From contig JADKHX010000002.1 in assembly GCA_016721505.1 (NCBI GenBank), positions 244,030 through 308,029 of the forward strand: 64,000 nt of DNA, given 5' to 3'. The position numbers and the translations under genes are program-made. Source of the DNA: Rhodocyclaceae bacterium (lineage in GTDB: Bacteria > Pseudomonadota > Gammaproteobacteria > Burkholderiales > Rhodocyclaceae). Below are positions 43,215 through 52,497 of this stretch, piece by piece (position 1 is the stretch's first letter; every line of letters starts with the position of its first letter). The notes beneath the pieces are model-generated. The model was not told where the DNA came from, did no database searches, and saw only the letters and a program-made list of their open reading frames with translations.

Positions 43215-44597
43215 CTAGCAAAGCTCCACCCCCACCGCCGTCGCTTCACCGCCACCGATGCACAGCGCCGCTACGCCACGCTTGCCGCCGGTCTTGCGCA
43301 AAGCACCGATTAGCGTGACGATGATGCGTGCGCCGGAGGCGCCAATGGGATGTCCTAGCGCACAAGCGCCACCGTGGATATTGACTTTGTCATGCGGCAA
43401 ATTCAGCTCCTTCATCGCTGCCATCGTGACCACAGCGAAGGCTTCATTGATTTCCCAGAGATCTACGCTGTCGCTCGTCCACCCAGTTTTGGCCAACAAT
43501 TTTTTCAAAGCACCAACTGGTGCCGTGGTGAATAAATTCGGCTCTTGTGCATGCGTGGAATGCGCGACCAATTTCGCCAATGGCGTTAGCCCTTTTTCTG
43601 CTGCGGTCGATGCACGCATCATGACTAGCGCCGCCGCGCCGTCGGAGATCGACGAAGAATTCGCTGCTGTCACCGTACCGTCTTTACGGAACGCAGGTTT
43701 GAGTCCGCTTATTTTGTCGAGCTTGGCTTTCGCCGGTTGCTCATCAGTTTTGATGAGCACATCCCCTGTACGCGTCTTGACAGACACCGGTGCGATTTCC
43801 CAATCGAAACTGCCGTTGTCGCCAGCGGCCTTTGCGCGTTGGGTTGAGGCGATAGCAAAAGCGTCTTGCGCTTCGCGGGTGAATTGGTAGGTGTCGGCGC
43901 ACTCTTCGGCGAAGGTGCCCATCAATCGTCCTTTCATGTAGGCGTCTTCCAGTCCGTCGAGGAACATGTGGTCTTTGACTTCGCCATGCCCCAGACGCAA
44001 TCCACCGCGCGCTTTGGGCAACAAATACGGCGCGTTGGTCATTGATTCCATGCCACCGACAACCACTACATCCAAGCCGCCAGCAAGCAGCGTGTCGTGC
44101 GCAAACATCGCCGCACGCATGCCCGAGCCGCACATTTTGTTCACCGTCGTGCAGCCCACGCCGAGCGGCAATCCGGCGCCCAAGGCGGCTTGTCGTGCCG
44201 GTGCTTGGCCTTGTCCGGCAGGCAGCACGCAGCCCATGATGACTTCGTCGATTTGTGACGCATCAACACCGCTTTGCGCGAGTGCCGCGCTAATCGCCAC
44301 CGCGCCAAGCTCGGCACAAGTAATGCTGGAAAAATCACCTTGAAAACCGCCCATGGGAGTTGGCCCGGCGGGGGGCCGGAACCCCCGGGGGGGGGGGGGG
44401 GGGGGGCGGGGGGGGGGGGGGGGGGGGGGGGCGGCGCCAACGGGACAAGGGACCCACAAAAACCCCCCCAAAAAAAAAAAAAAGAAAAGAAAAAAAAAAA
44501 AAAAGCGAGGGGGGGAAGGAGGCACACCCACCACCCCCCCCCCAAAACCGCCCATGGGTGTGCGCTTTGCGGCAACGATGACTACGGAATCTGACAT
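43215..44597 (-). CDS. acetyl-CoA C-acetyltransferase, with 67-residue low-complexity insert
   Basis: A thiolase of about 393 residues once the insert is removed. The active Cys is in VNKMCGSGMRAAMF, and the distal motifs are EINEAFAVVTMAA (NEAF), GGACALGHPIGASGARI and ALCIGGGEATA. After MSDSVVIVAAKRTPMGGF an in-frame insertion of 201 bp (about 44358-44558) encodes poly-Pro/Phe/Gly sequence and then repeats PMGGF before continuing QGDFSSITCAELG. The gene is in the liu block next to liuA and would cleave acetoacetyl-CoA. The insert is most likely not real. Confidence 0.85.
   Translation of the reverse strand: MSDSVVIVAAKRTPMGGFGGGVVGVPPSPPRFFFFFLFFFFFLGGFLWVPCPVGAAPPPPPPPRPPPPPPRGFRPPAGPTPMGGFQGDFSSITCAELGAVAISAALAQSGVDASQIDEVIMGCVLPAGQGQAPARQAALGAGLPLGVGCTTVNKMCGSGMRAAMFAHDTLLAGGLDVVVVGGMESMTNAPYLLPKARGGLRLGHGEVKDHMFLDGLEDAYMKGRLMGTFAEECADTYQFTREAQDAFAIASTQRAKAAGDNGSFDWEIAPVSVKTRTGDVLIKTDEQPAKAKLDKISGLKPAFRKDGTVTAANSSSISDGAAALVMMRASTAAEKGLTPLAKLVAHSTHAQEPNLFTTAPVGALKKLLAKTGWTSDSVDLWEINEAFAVVTMAAMKELNLPHDKVNIHGGACALGHPIGASGARIIVTLIGALRKTGGKRGVAALCIGGGEATAVGVELC
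44343..44558. other. poly-G/poly-A low-complexity insertion between 15-bp direct repeats
   Basis: AAAACCGCCCATGGG occurs at 44343-44357 and 44544-44558. Between them lie long G runs (44389-44430 region, broken by single C), A runs (44467-44500) and C runs. Period is 201 bp, so the thiolase frame is kept. Such sequence is typical of failed sequencing cycles or chimeric assembly rather than of bacterial coding DNA. Confidence 0.85.
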
Positions 44598-44615
44598 GAA
44601 ATCTCTCCGAAAAAA

Positions 44616-46994
44616 TTAGTTCAATGCGCCAAGCGCTGTGCGATAGCGCTCACTCAAATCCTCTGTTGCGCTGACGGTCAGTCCCAAGTCACGCATCAGG
44701 CCATCTTTCAATCCATAAATCCATCCATGCACGGTGAGCGATTGGCCGCGATTCCATGCGTCTTGCACGATCATCGAATGACAGACATTGAGCACTTGCT
44801 CGATGACATTTAATTCGCACAACCGATCTTCGCGTTGCTCAGACGGCAAGGTCTGGATTTGCTTGCTGTGTTTGACCCGCACATCTTTGACATGACGCAA
44901 CCACAGGTCGACCAGCCCCGCGCGTTTGTCGTGTAACGCGGCATGAACGCCGCCGCATCCGTAATGTCCGACCACCATGATGTGTTTGACCTTGAGCACA
45001 TCGACCGCGAATTGAATCACTGACAAACAATTCAAATCGGTATGCACCACCACATTGGCGACATTGCGATGGACGAAAACTTCGCCTGGCATCAAGCCGA
45101 CAATTTGATTGGCCGGTACGCGCGAATCAGAACAGCCGATCCACAAATATTCCGGCGCTTGCAAGTGCACCAGCTTTTCAAAGAATTGAGGATCGAGCTC
45201 GGTCATTTGTTGCGACCAAGTGCGATTAAAGTCGAACAAATGGAACAGGTTTTCGCGATTGATATTCGCCTCTGACCAATTTTCCAAATCCAATGCCAAA
45301 AACACCGTGCCGTCTTCCGGCGTCTCGTAGTACGGTGGCGTATCGCGGAAACCTAATTCACGGTACAGCTTCAACGCCATTGGCATTTTTGGGAGCGTGT
45401 CCAGCAGCATCCGCCGATAGCCAATTTCGCGCGCCGCTGCAATGGCTGCCAACACCAATTTGCGTCCCAGGCCGTGGCCACGCTGCTCCGGAACCACATA
45501 AAGACGTTTGATTTCGCAGCTGCCATCGGCCAGCGGTCGAACACCGATACAGCCAACCGCCTTGCCATCGAGTTCAGCATAAAACAAGCGGCCTTTTGGC
45601 GCGGCATAGGCACCGGGCAAGTTGGCAACTTCGGTATCGAAATTTTGGAAACACAAATCGACATCCAGCCATTTTTGGTAAGCCAACATCAAGTCGCGCA
45701 CTTCAGCCAACATAGCTTGCTGGGCAGGGGTGTTTTCGGTGGTGATGATGTGGAGATTTAATTTCATTGAGCCAGTTTCGCCAGTTGGAAAACAGCTCAG
45801 GTACACGCGGTCGTCACGCGCTTTTGCCTCCGGGGGGGCCGCAAACAACTCCCGCCCAATCAGCATGCGCCTCACTTCTGAGGTGCCGGCGCCAATTTCA
45901 TACAGCTTGGCATCGCGCCACAAGCGACCGGTTGGGTAATCGTTAATGTAGCCGTTACCGCCCAAGGTTTGTATTGCTTCGCCCGCCATCCACGTGGCTT
46001 TTTCGGCCGAATACAAAATCGCGCCGGCGGCATCTTTGCGGAAGGTGCGCGCATGATCGCCCCGGTCGCAGGATTTGCCAACCGCATAGACGTAAGCGCG
46101 AGTGGCTTGCCAGGTTGAATACATGTCGGCGATTTTGCCTTGCATCAATTGGAATTCACCAATGCACTGACCAAACTGTTTGCGCTCGTGAATGTAGGGC
46201 AACACCACGTCCATACAGGCGGCCATGATGCCCAGCGGCCCACCGGATAAGACTGCACGCTCGTAATCCAAGCCGCTCATTAACACTTTCGTGCCGTTGC
46301 CTTCGCCGCCCATCACGTTTTCTACCGGCACTTCGCAGTCGTCAAAAAATAGCGGGTAGGTATTCGAACCGCGCATGCCGAGCTTGTCCAAATGTGCGCC
46401 TTTGCTGAAACCCTTGAAACCCCTTTCGATAATGAAGGCGGTCATCCCGCGCGAACCTGCGCTGCCATCAGTCTTGGCATAAACCACCAACGTGTCGGCA
46501 TCGCCGCCGTTGGTGATCCACATTTTCGAGCCGTTCAACACATAGTGGTCGCCGCGCAAATCGGCACGTAGTTTCATTGACACCACATCCGATCCAGCAT
46601 TGGGTTCTGACATCGCCAAGGCGCCAACATGTTCGCCGGAAATCAGTTTGGGCAAATATTTCGCACGCTGTGCGGCGTTGCCGTTGCGCGTGATTTGATT
46701 CACGCACAAATTGGAATGGGCGCCGTAACTCAAGCCCACTGAGGCCGAAGCACGCGAGATTTCTTCCATCGCTACGATGTGTGCCAAATAGCCCATTTTG
46801 CTGCCGCCATATTCCTCGGCGGCGGTCATGCCGAGCAGACCCATCGCGCCAAGCTTGGGCCACAAATCAGCAGGGAATTCGTTGTCCTTATCGATTTGCG
46901 CAGCCCGGGGCGCGATTTCTTTTTTGGCGAATTGTTCGACACTGTCTCGCAGCATGTCGATGTCTTCACCCAGATCAAAGTTGAGGCCAATCAT
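44616..46994 (-). CDS. liuA: isovaleryl-CoA dehydrogenase-GNAT-beta-carbonic anhydrase fusion
   Basis: One frame of 792 residues holds three complete proteins. Residues 1-386 are isovaleryl-CoA dehydrogenase: ALAMSEPNAGSDVVSM, YVLNGSKMWITNGGDADT, the catalytic Glu in LDYERAVLSGGPLGIM, and GAGTSEVRRMLIGRELF. Residues 410-570 are a GNAT acetyltransferase (IKRLYVVPEQRGHGLGRKL, LYRELGFRDTPPYYE). Residues 578-792 are a beta-carbonic anhydrase (WIGCSDSRVPANQ, VGHYGCGGV zinc ligands). Each unit has normal full length. The first junction includes a G7 run (45832-45838), and either neighbouring frame stops shortly after it. A sequencing indel could therefore have joined liuA to the GNAT. An ATG at 45767 could start the GNAT alone. 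It heads the liu block. Confidence 0.85.
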   Translation of the reverse strand: MIGLNFDLGEDIDMLRDSVEQFAKKEIAPRAAQIDKDNEFPADLWPKLGAMGLLGMTAAEEYGGSKMGYLAHIVAMEEISRASASVGLSYGAHSNLCVNQITRNGNAAQRAKYLPKLISGEHVGALAMSEPNAGSDVVSMKLRADLRGDHYVLNGSKMWITNGGDADTLVVYAKTDGSAGSRGMTAFIIERGFKGFSKGAHLDKLGMRGSNTYPLFFDDCEVPVENVMGGEGNGTKVLMSGLDYERAVLSGGPLGIMAACMDVVLPYIHERKQFGQCIGEFQLMQGKIADMYSTWQATRAYVYAVGKSCDRGDHARTFRKDAAGAILYSAEKATWMAGEAIQTLGGNGYINDYPTGRLWRDAKLYEIGAGTSEVRRMLIGRELFAAPPEAKARDDRVYLSCFPTGETGSMKLNLHIITTENTPAQQAMLAEVRDLMLAYQKWLDVDLCFQNFDTEVANLPGAYAAPKGRLFYAELDGKAVGCIGVRPLADGSCEIKRLYVVPEQRGHGLGRKLVLAAIAAAREIGYRRMLLDTLPKMPMALKLYRELGFRDTPPYYETPEDGTVFLALDLENWSEANINRENLFHLFDFNRTWSQQMTELDPQFFEKLVHLQAPEYLWIGCSDSRVPANQIVGLMPGEVFVHRNVANVVVHTDLNCLSVIQFAVDVLKVKHIMVVGHYGCGGVHAALHDKRAGLVDLWLRHVKDVRVKHSKQIQTLPSEQREDRLCELNVIEQVLNVCHSMIVQDAWNRGQSLTVHGWIYGLKDGLMRDLGLTVSATEDLSERYRTALGALN

Positions 46995-47156
46995 GTGGTT
47001 CTCCGGTGCAGAATTTAGTTCGTTGAACAGCTTAGCGTATGACTTTGGTGCACTGCAACTAAAACCATGTTTTAACCGCTACAATGAGTTTGTCGCCGAC
47101 ACAATGTTACGCCCGCAACGCCGCGACTCCAATGACACGAAAGTCTAACGAATTAA

Positions 47157-48191
47157 ATGAATTCAGCGCTCAGCTTTCCCTTTCCCGACTTGCCAGCTAT
47201 CGGCAGCACCATTGCAGTTGCGGAAGGCGTTGCGTGGCTGCGAATGCCCTTGCCATTTGCGCTTGATCACATCAATTTGTGGTTGCTCAATGATGATACT
47301 GGTGATGGCAGGAATTTCACCGCAGTCGACACCGGCTTTGGATCAAGCGAAACCATGGACGCATGGGACAAGATTTTGTCCGGCAAAATTTTGAACCGCA
47401 GCATTGTCACGCATGGCCATCCCGATCACCTGGGTTTGGCCGGTTGGCTGGAAGAAAAATACAATGCGCAAATGTGGATGACACAGGGTGATTACACCGT
47501 TGCACATCTGATTAACGCGCAAGTCGGCGGTTATGCGGTGCCTGCCATGCTGGAGTTTTTTGCGCGCCATGGCTTGGACAGTGCGCGCCTAGCGGCACTC
47601 GACAAACGCGGCAACGCCTACAAAAAAGGTGTGCCGAAAATCCCCAAGTCTTATCGGCGGATGTTCGACGGCCAAATCATTCGCGTTGGCAAAAACGATT
47701 GGCGCGTGATGATGGGCTACGGCCATGCTGCTGAGCATGCCAGTTTGTATTGCGAGAGCTTGGGCGTGCTGATTGCCGGTGACATGTTGTTGCCACGCAT
47801 CTCGACCAATGTCGGCGTTAATCCGACCAACCCCGACGACGATCCATTGCAATGGTTTTTGGACGCGATCACCGCCTATCGCGCTTTGCCCAATGACACT
47901 TTGGTCCTGCCCTCTCATGGCAAACCATTTCGCGGTATTGGGGCGCGAGTTACGCAACTTCACGAGCATCACTCAGAGCGCTGTTCGCGTTTGATCGCAG
48001 CCTGTGCCACGCCTAAGCACGCTGCTGAATTGATTCCGATTTTGTTTGATCGCGATATCGCCGACGCGCATCAAGTCATGTTCGCGATGGGTGAAGCCAT
48101 TGCGCACTTGAATCACCTGATGCATACCCACCGCTTGCGTCGCTTGAAAGACAGTTCGGTGGACGGTCTGATTCGCTTTGTTACGATATGA
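47157..48191 (+). CDS. metallo-beta-lactamase-fold hydrolase (LACTB2-like)
   Basis: A 344-residue cytoplasmic hydrolase. The zinc motif is IVTHGHPDHLGLAGWL (HxHxDH), then GYGHAAEHASLYCESLGVLIAGDMLLP with the third-metal His/Asp, and VLPSHGKPFRG. There is no signal peptide. It is divergent from liuA with a 162-bp gap, so it may share its control. The substrate is unknown; relatives act on hydroxyacylglutathione-like thioesters. Confidence 0.85.
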   Translation: MNSALSFPFPDLPAIGSTIAVAEGVAWLRMPLPFALDHINLWLLNDDTGDGRNFTAVDTGFGSSETMDAWDKILSGKILNRSIVTHGHPDHLGLAGWLEEKYNAQMWMTQGDYTVAHLINAQVGGYAVPAMLEFFARHGLDSARLAALDKRGNAYKKGVPKIPKSYRRMFDGQIIRVGKNDWRVMMGYGHAAEHASLYCESLGVLIAGDMLLPRISTNVGVNPTNPDDDPLQWFLDAITAYRALPNDTLVLPSHGKPFRGIGARVTQLHEHHSERCSRLIAACATPKHAAELIPILFDRDIADAHQVMFAMGEAIAHLNHLMHTHRLRRLKDSSVDGLIRFVTI

Positions 48192-48238
48192 CAGAAACTT
48201 GATAAATCACCCACTAATTTTTTGAAATAGGAATTGCT

Positions 48239-50095
48239 ATGAGTACTAAGCCAAGCGAAAACGCAATCGAGAAAATCGATCCGCAAGCAATTGCAACCAT
48301 CACCGCTGATATCGCCAAACAAGCGAGCAAGCTGCTTGCCGCGCATTTCAAACGCCAGGTTAAAAAGACAGTGAGTGGTGGCGTGCTCAAGCGCTTGAAA
48401 AACGGGCTACGGCCACCGGCTGACGAATTAGGGATAGGCGCTGCTTACAAGCAAATGTTCGGCAGAATGATGACGAATCCCGTCAAGATTGCACAAGCTC
48501 AGGTAGCGATGGCGCAGGAATTTGTCGCTCTGTGGCAATACTCCATGCGTCGTGCCGCTGGGATGGCCTCACTGCCGATAGCCCGCCCCGGCAAGAGCGA
48601 CAAACGCTTTGGTGATCCCGATTGGGAAAACAATTTCGTTTTCGATTTTATTAAACAAAGTTATTTGATTTCATCGCGCCACATCATTGATGGCGTGCGC
48701 GATGTCGATGGCTTGGACGAAATCTCGCGCAAGAAAGTCGAGTTCTTTACGCGCCAACTGCTCGACGCAATGGCACCGACCAATTTCGTGATGAGTAATC
48801 CCGTGGTATTGCGCGAAACCATACGTACCAGCGGCAAGAATCTGCTCAAGGGATTAAGCAATCTGCTACGGGACATCGACGAATCCACCGGTCAACTGCG
48901 TGTGCGGATGACCGATGCCAGCGTGTTCAAACTGGGCGAAAACGTTGCCTCAACACCCGGCAAAGTGGTGTTTGAAAACGAAATGTTCCAGCTGATTCAG
49001 TTCATGCCGACCACTGCTAAACAGTTCAAGCGCCCGCTACTGATATTGCCACCGTGGATCAACAAGTACTACATCCTTGACTTGCGCGAGAGTAATTCAT
49101 TCATCAAATGGGCAACCGATCAGGGCCACACGGTGTTCGTCGTGTCGTGGGTCAATCCCGATGCCAAACTGGCGGAAAAAGGCTTCGATGCCTACATGAG
49201 CGAAGGATCGCTAACTGCCATCGACGCGGTGTGCAAGCAAACTGGCGTCGATCAGCTGAATGTCATCGGCTACTGTCTGGGTGGTACTTTGCTCGGCTCG
49301 ACGCTGGCCTACATGGCCGCCAAAAATGATCATCGTGTCGCATCGGCAACATTTTTCGTTGCTCTGCTCGACTTCTCTGTGCCAGGTGAATTGGGCGTGT
49401 TCATTGACGAAGGGCAGGTGACCAGCCTGGAAAAGAAGATGGCGGAGAAAGGCTTTTTGGAGGGCTCAGCGATGGCCGGCACGTTTAACATGCTGCGCTC
49501 CAACGACCTTATCTGGACTTTCTTCGTTAACAACTATTTGATGGGCAAAGAGCCGCAACCCTTCGATTTGCTGTTCTGGAATTCCGACGCCACACGTATG
49601 CCATACAAGATGCACAGCTTTTATCTGCGCAATATGTACCTGAACAATCTACTGCGCGAACCCGGTGGCATCACCTTGCTGGATACGCCGATTGACCTGA
49701 AGAAAGTCAAAGCCCCCGCATATTTCATCTCGACGGTTGAAGATCATATTGCACCATGGAAAGGCACCTATCTTGGCTCAGGCGCGCTGGGCGGTCCGGT
49801 ACGCTTCGTACTCGGTGGCTCGGGTCACATTGCTGGTATTGTGAATCCGCCAGCGGCTAACAAATACGGTTATTGGACCAATGACGCCAAGAAAAATCCG
49901 GCCAAGCCGGACGACTGGTTTGCCGGCGCCACACAGCACGAGGGTTCGTGGTGGAACGATTGGCAGGCTTGGGTCAGCGGATTGGATAGCACGATGGTGG
50001 CGGCGCGCAATCCGCTCAAAGGAAAATTCAAAGTGCTGGATGACGCGCCGGGTTCGTTCGTCAAATTCCGGTTGGATGCTCAACCCGCTTCCTGA
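48239..50095 (+). CDS. phaC: class I poly(3-hydroxyalkanoate) synthase
   Basis: Polymerises (R)-3-hydroxyacyl-CoA into storage polyester at granules. The lipase-like box is VIGYCLGGTLLGS with the catalytic Cys. The catalytic Asp/His partners are in VEDHIAPWKGTY and GGSGHIAGIVNPP. PPWINKYYILDL is the conserved segment before the box. At 618 residues it is class I size. The start is at 48239 with AGGAA. phaA/phaB are not adjacent, but thiolases and the FabG/MaoC genes in the window could supply monomers. engB starts 6 bp after the stop. Confidence 0.95.
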   Translation: MSTKPSENAIEKIDPQAIATITADIAKQASKLLAAHFKRQVKKTVSGGVLKRLKNGLRPPADELGIGAAYKQMFGRMMTNPVKIAQAQVAMAQEFVALWQYSMRRAAGMASLPIARPGKSDKRFGDPDWENNFVFDFIKQSYLISSRHIIDGVRDVDGLDEISRKKVEFFTRQLLDAMAPTNFVMSNPVVLRETIRTSGKNLLKGLSNLLRDIDESTGQLRVRMTDASVFKLGENVASTPGKVVFENEMFQLIQFMPTTAKQFKRPLLILPPWINKYYILDLRESNSFIKWATDQGHTVFVVSWVNPDAKLAEKGFDAYMSEGSLTAIDAVCKQTGVDQLNVIGYCLGGTLLGSTLAYMAAKNDHRVASATFFVALLDFSVPGELGVFIDEGQVTSLEKKMAEKGFLEGSAMAGTFNMLRSNDLIWTFFVNNYLMGKEPQPFDLLFWNSDATRMPYKMHSFYLRNMYLNNLLREPGGITLLDTPIDLKKVKAPAYFISTVEDHIAPWKGTYLGSGALGGPVRFVLGGSGHIAGIVNPPAANKYGYWTNDAKKNPAKPDDWFAGATQHEGSWWNDWQAWVSGLDSTMVAARNPLKGKFKVLDDAPGSFVKFRLDAQPAS

Positions 50096-50101
50096 TTGTC
50101 C

Positions 50102-50716
50102 ATGGCACTTTTTCGTCACGCGGTTTTCGAGATTTCGGTCGCCGAACCGAGCGGTTTGCCCGCACCCTACGGCAAAGAGATTGCCTTTGCTGGCCGTTCA
50201 AACTCCGGTAAGTCGAGTGCGATCAATACGCTGGCCGGTCATACCCGGCTTGCCTATGTTTCAAAGACGCCGGGGCGCACTCAACTGATCAATCTGTTTC
50301 GCCTCAAAGGCGGCGCAGCGATGGTCGATCTGCCTGGTTATGGCTTTGCGCAGGTGCCGATGGCGGTGCGTAAGCAATGGCAGGGGCTGCTTGAGCACTA
50401 CTTGACCCAGCGCAGCAACTTGGTCGGACTGGTGCTGATCATGGATTCGCGCCGCCCCCTGCTCGAGCTCGATTGGAAAATGATCGGCTGGTTCACCGCC
50501 ACCGGTCGACCGATTCATTGCCTGCTGACCAAGTCCGATAAGCTGACCAAACAAGAGCAAACCAAAATTCTGCGTGAAACCAAGAAGGCGCTGGCGGATC
50601 AAGGATCGACGATTACCGTGCAGCTATTTTCCAGTCTCAAAAAAACTGGTATGGACGAAGTTGAGACCGTGGTTGGTGGTTGGTTGAGCCAAGGCAACGA
50701 GGAAATGACCACGTAA
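50102..50716 (+). CDS. engB: EngB/YihA ribosome-biogenesis GTPase
   Basis: A TrmE-Era-EngA-EngB GTPase for 50S assembly. G1 is AFAGRSNSGKSSAI, G2 is GRTQLINLF, G3 is DLPGYGFAQ, G4 is LLTKSDKL, and G5 is near VQLFSSLKK. Start chosen at ATG 50102 (MALFRHAVFEISV); a TTG at 50096 is in frame but unneeded. At 204 residues the length is normal. It follows phaC closely on the same strand. Confidence 0.94.
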   Translation: MALFRHAVFEISVAEPSGLPAPYGKEIAFAGRSNSGKSSAINTLAGHTRLAYVSKTPGRTQLINLFRLKGGAAMVDLPGYGFAQVPMAVRKQWQGLLEHYLTQRSNLVGLVLIMDSRRPLLELDWKMIGWFTATGRPIHCLLTKSDKLTKQEQTKILRETKKALADQGSTITVQLFSSLKKTGMDEVETVVGGWLSQGNEEMTT

Positions 50717-50898
50717 AAATTATTGCCTCATGTCGCCGTCTGGTGCTGTATAGAAGCCGCGCAGCCGAGACTTGTTTAGTCCTGATAAATGCTTTGTAAG
50801 GAATCATCAGCAAGTACGTCTGATGTGATCATGTGCCCGTATCTGCGGTACGTGGTTTCGATTCCAGAGCACACAAACCATTCATTTATTAAAGGACT

Positions 50899-51198
50899 AT
50901 GACCATGAAAAAAGCAATTGCTGCACTACTCGTTGGTATCGCATTTTCAACCGGCATGACCACTGCGATGGCTGATAACGCTTCCTCGAAAGAGGAAAAA
51001 ATGTTCAAGATGGTGGATGCCAGTAACGACGGTATGGTAACTCGTGAAGAGTTCCTGAAAGCCATGGGCAAAATGTATGACGACAAGATGGCGGCATTCA
51101 AGAAGATGGGTAAAGAGGGTGCCGGCATGATGAAGGGCGACGACATGACACGCGGTGGCTTCAAGGCGCTGTATATGGATCTCTACAGCGGTTCTTAG
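50899..51198 (+). CDS. small secreted EF-hand protein
   Basis: A 97-99-residue product from the ATG at 50899 or 50905. The signal peptide is KKAIAALLVGIAFSTGMTTAMA. One canonical EF-hand loop DASNDGMVTREEF follows, and a second degenerate one near KGDDMTRGGFKAL. Met- and Lys-rich. The function is unknown. The 182-bp gap upstream (50717-50898) holds no recognisable gene. It is a second secreted EF-hand protein in the window, unrelated in layout to the one at 19928-20779. Confidence 0.75.
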   Translation: MTMKKAIAALLVGIAFSTGMTTAMADNASSKEEKMFKMVDASNDGMVTREEFLKAMGKMYDDKMAAFKKMGKEGAGMMKGDDMTRGGFKALYMDLYSGS

Positions 51199-51225
51199 TC
51201 GCAATCACTTTCATCATTTGGACTG

Positions 51226-51252
51226 CACCGCCGTAACGAAGTTGCGGCGGTG
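51226..51252. terminator. hairpin between convergent genes
   Basis: CACCGCCGTAAC pairs with GTTGCGGCGGTG (12 positions, one T-G wobble) around the loop GAA. It lies between the convergent EF-hand and Wzz genes. Stability is high but no T-run follows on either strand. Confidence 0.5.
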
Positions 51253-51288
51253 TTAGCGGCAGCGTTTGAGCTTTTCAGTTGAACTCGA

Positions 51289-52479
51289 CTAGCGTGAAAG
51301 CTTGATCTGTTCGCGGAGTTTGGCGTAGCGCTCGGCTTGCGCCGGGTCTCGTTGCCCGTTAGCCCACGCCTCTTTCACGAACACCACGATCAGACTGAGT
51401 AAGAAGCCGGCAATTGTTGCCAGCAAAATGATGATCGCGCGCTTCGGTTTCGATTTTCGATCCGGTGCGACCGCCACATCCATAACTTGCACAACTGACG
51501 AGTCCTTGGCCTCTTCAAGCTTGGCCAATTCAAATTGCTTGGCCAATAGTTCAAACACCACTTCGTGATATTTCACATCGCGTACTAAGCGCAGGCTAGC
51601 AAATCCCTCATTATTCCCAGAAGAGGTTTCGCCGCTCGTTTGCGTTCCGTCGATTTTGGCAAGCTCCGCCTTGAGTCCGGCAAGCTCCTGTTCAGCCATT
51701 CGCAGGTTGGGATTTTGTGCGGCGGCAAATCCACGCATGGCGCTGATTTGAACTTCCTTCACTGCGACTTGCGCACGCAATCGCGCCGTCAATTCAAGCG
51801 CTGCACGTCCTTGCGCTTCGACATTAGACAAACCACCTCGGTCAATCGCTTGCTTTGCCGCAGCTTCGGCGAGCGTGAGCTTTTCCTTTGCTTGGCTCAA
51901 TTGGCGCTCAAAAAATAGCCGCCGTTGTGCGGCATCGGTGACCGCCAAAACCGTCGTCAATTTGAGCAATTCGTCGACATAGGCGTTCGCCAAATCTGCA
52001 GCACGCTGAGGATCCTCGTCGTCAACTTCGATAGTCAAAATACCATCTTTTCCTGAGGTGATTGAGGTCAGCGAGGCGAGTTCCTTTCTAGTGGTACTCG
52101 GATATTTCTCGTCATAAACCGTCATCAAATCGAAACGCTGAATCAGCCTATCGGCTACCGTGCGGCTTTTGAGCATGCCGATATAGGTATCGGCTGGATT
52201 TTTGATACCGCCGATTCCACCCGCCAGACTAGCCAACCCACCCAATTGTGAAAGCATTGCGGCAGCGGCAGAACTACTTTGTTGTGGCGGTAAAACTTTT
52301 GTTGTGCCGGTGTAAATATTCGGCAGAGCAAAACTCGCAGCGGCAGCGACGATTGCCGCAGCGGCCGTCAGCTTGAACACCAAGTCTTTGTGTCTTGCCA
52401 AGACTAGAGCGAGATCAAGCAACGACAGTTCAGGACTATCGTCTTGCATATCTTCGGCAGGATGAATTTGTTCGCTCAT
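51289..52479 (-). CDS. Wzz/GNVR chain-length determinant protein
   Basis: An inner-membrane polysaccharide co-polymerase of 396 residues. The N-terminal Wzz domain has LLDLALVLARHKDLVFKLTA with TM1 (LTAAAAIVAAAASFALPNIY). The periplasmic coiled coil (about 160-320) includes RRLFFERQLSQAKEKLTLAE. The C-terminal TM2 is RAIIILLATIAGFLLSLIVV, preceded by VAPDRKSKPKR. It sets exopolysaccharide chain length. The SLBB export gene lies immediately upstream (18-bp gap). Confidence 0.9.
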   Translation of the reverse strand: MSEQIHPAEDMQDDSPELSLLDLALVLARHKDLVFKLTAAAAIVAAAASFALPNIYTGTTKVLPPQQSSSAAAAMLSQLGGLASLAGGIGGIKNPADTYIGMLKSRTVADRLIQRFDLMTVYDEKYPSTTRKELASLTSITSGKDGILTIEVDDEDPQRAADLANAYVDELLKLTTVLAVTDAAQRRLFFERQLSQAKEKLTLAEAAAKQAIDRGGLSNVEAQGRAALELTARLRAQVAVKEVQISAMRGFAAAQNPNLRMAEQELAGLKAELAKIDGTQTSGETSSGNNEGFASLRLVRDVKYHEVVFELLAKQFELAKLEEAKDSSVVQVMDVAVAPDRKSKPKRAIIILLATIAGFLLSLIVVFVKEAWANGQRDPAQAERYAKLREQIKLSR

Positions 52480-52497
52480 GCGCTGTCGCTCTCTGAA

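Noticed and set aside
43508..43520. Partial AGCACCAACTGG match inside the thiolase gene
   Set aside because: The left flank and full core are missing and the encoded APVGA is a plausible native thiolase sequence, so it was not counted as a copy of the dispersed element.
44274..44619. Gly/Lys-rich open frames over the poly-G/poly-A block
   Set aside because: They only translate the low-complexity block, which is probably an artefact.
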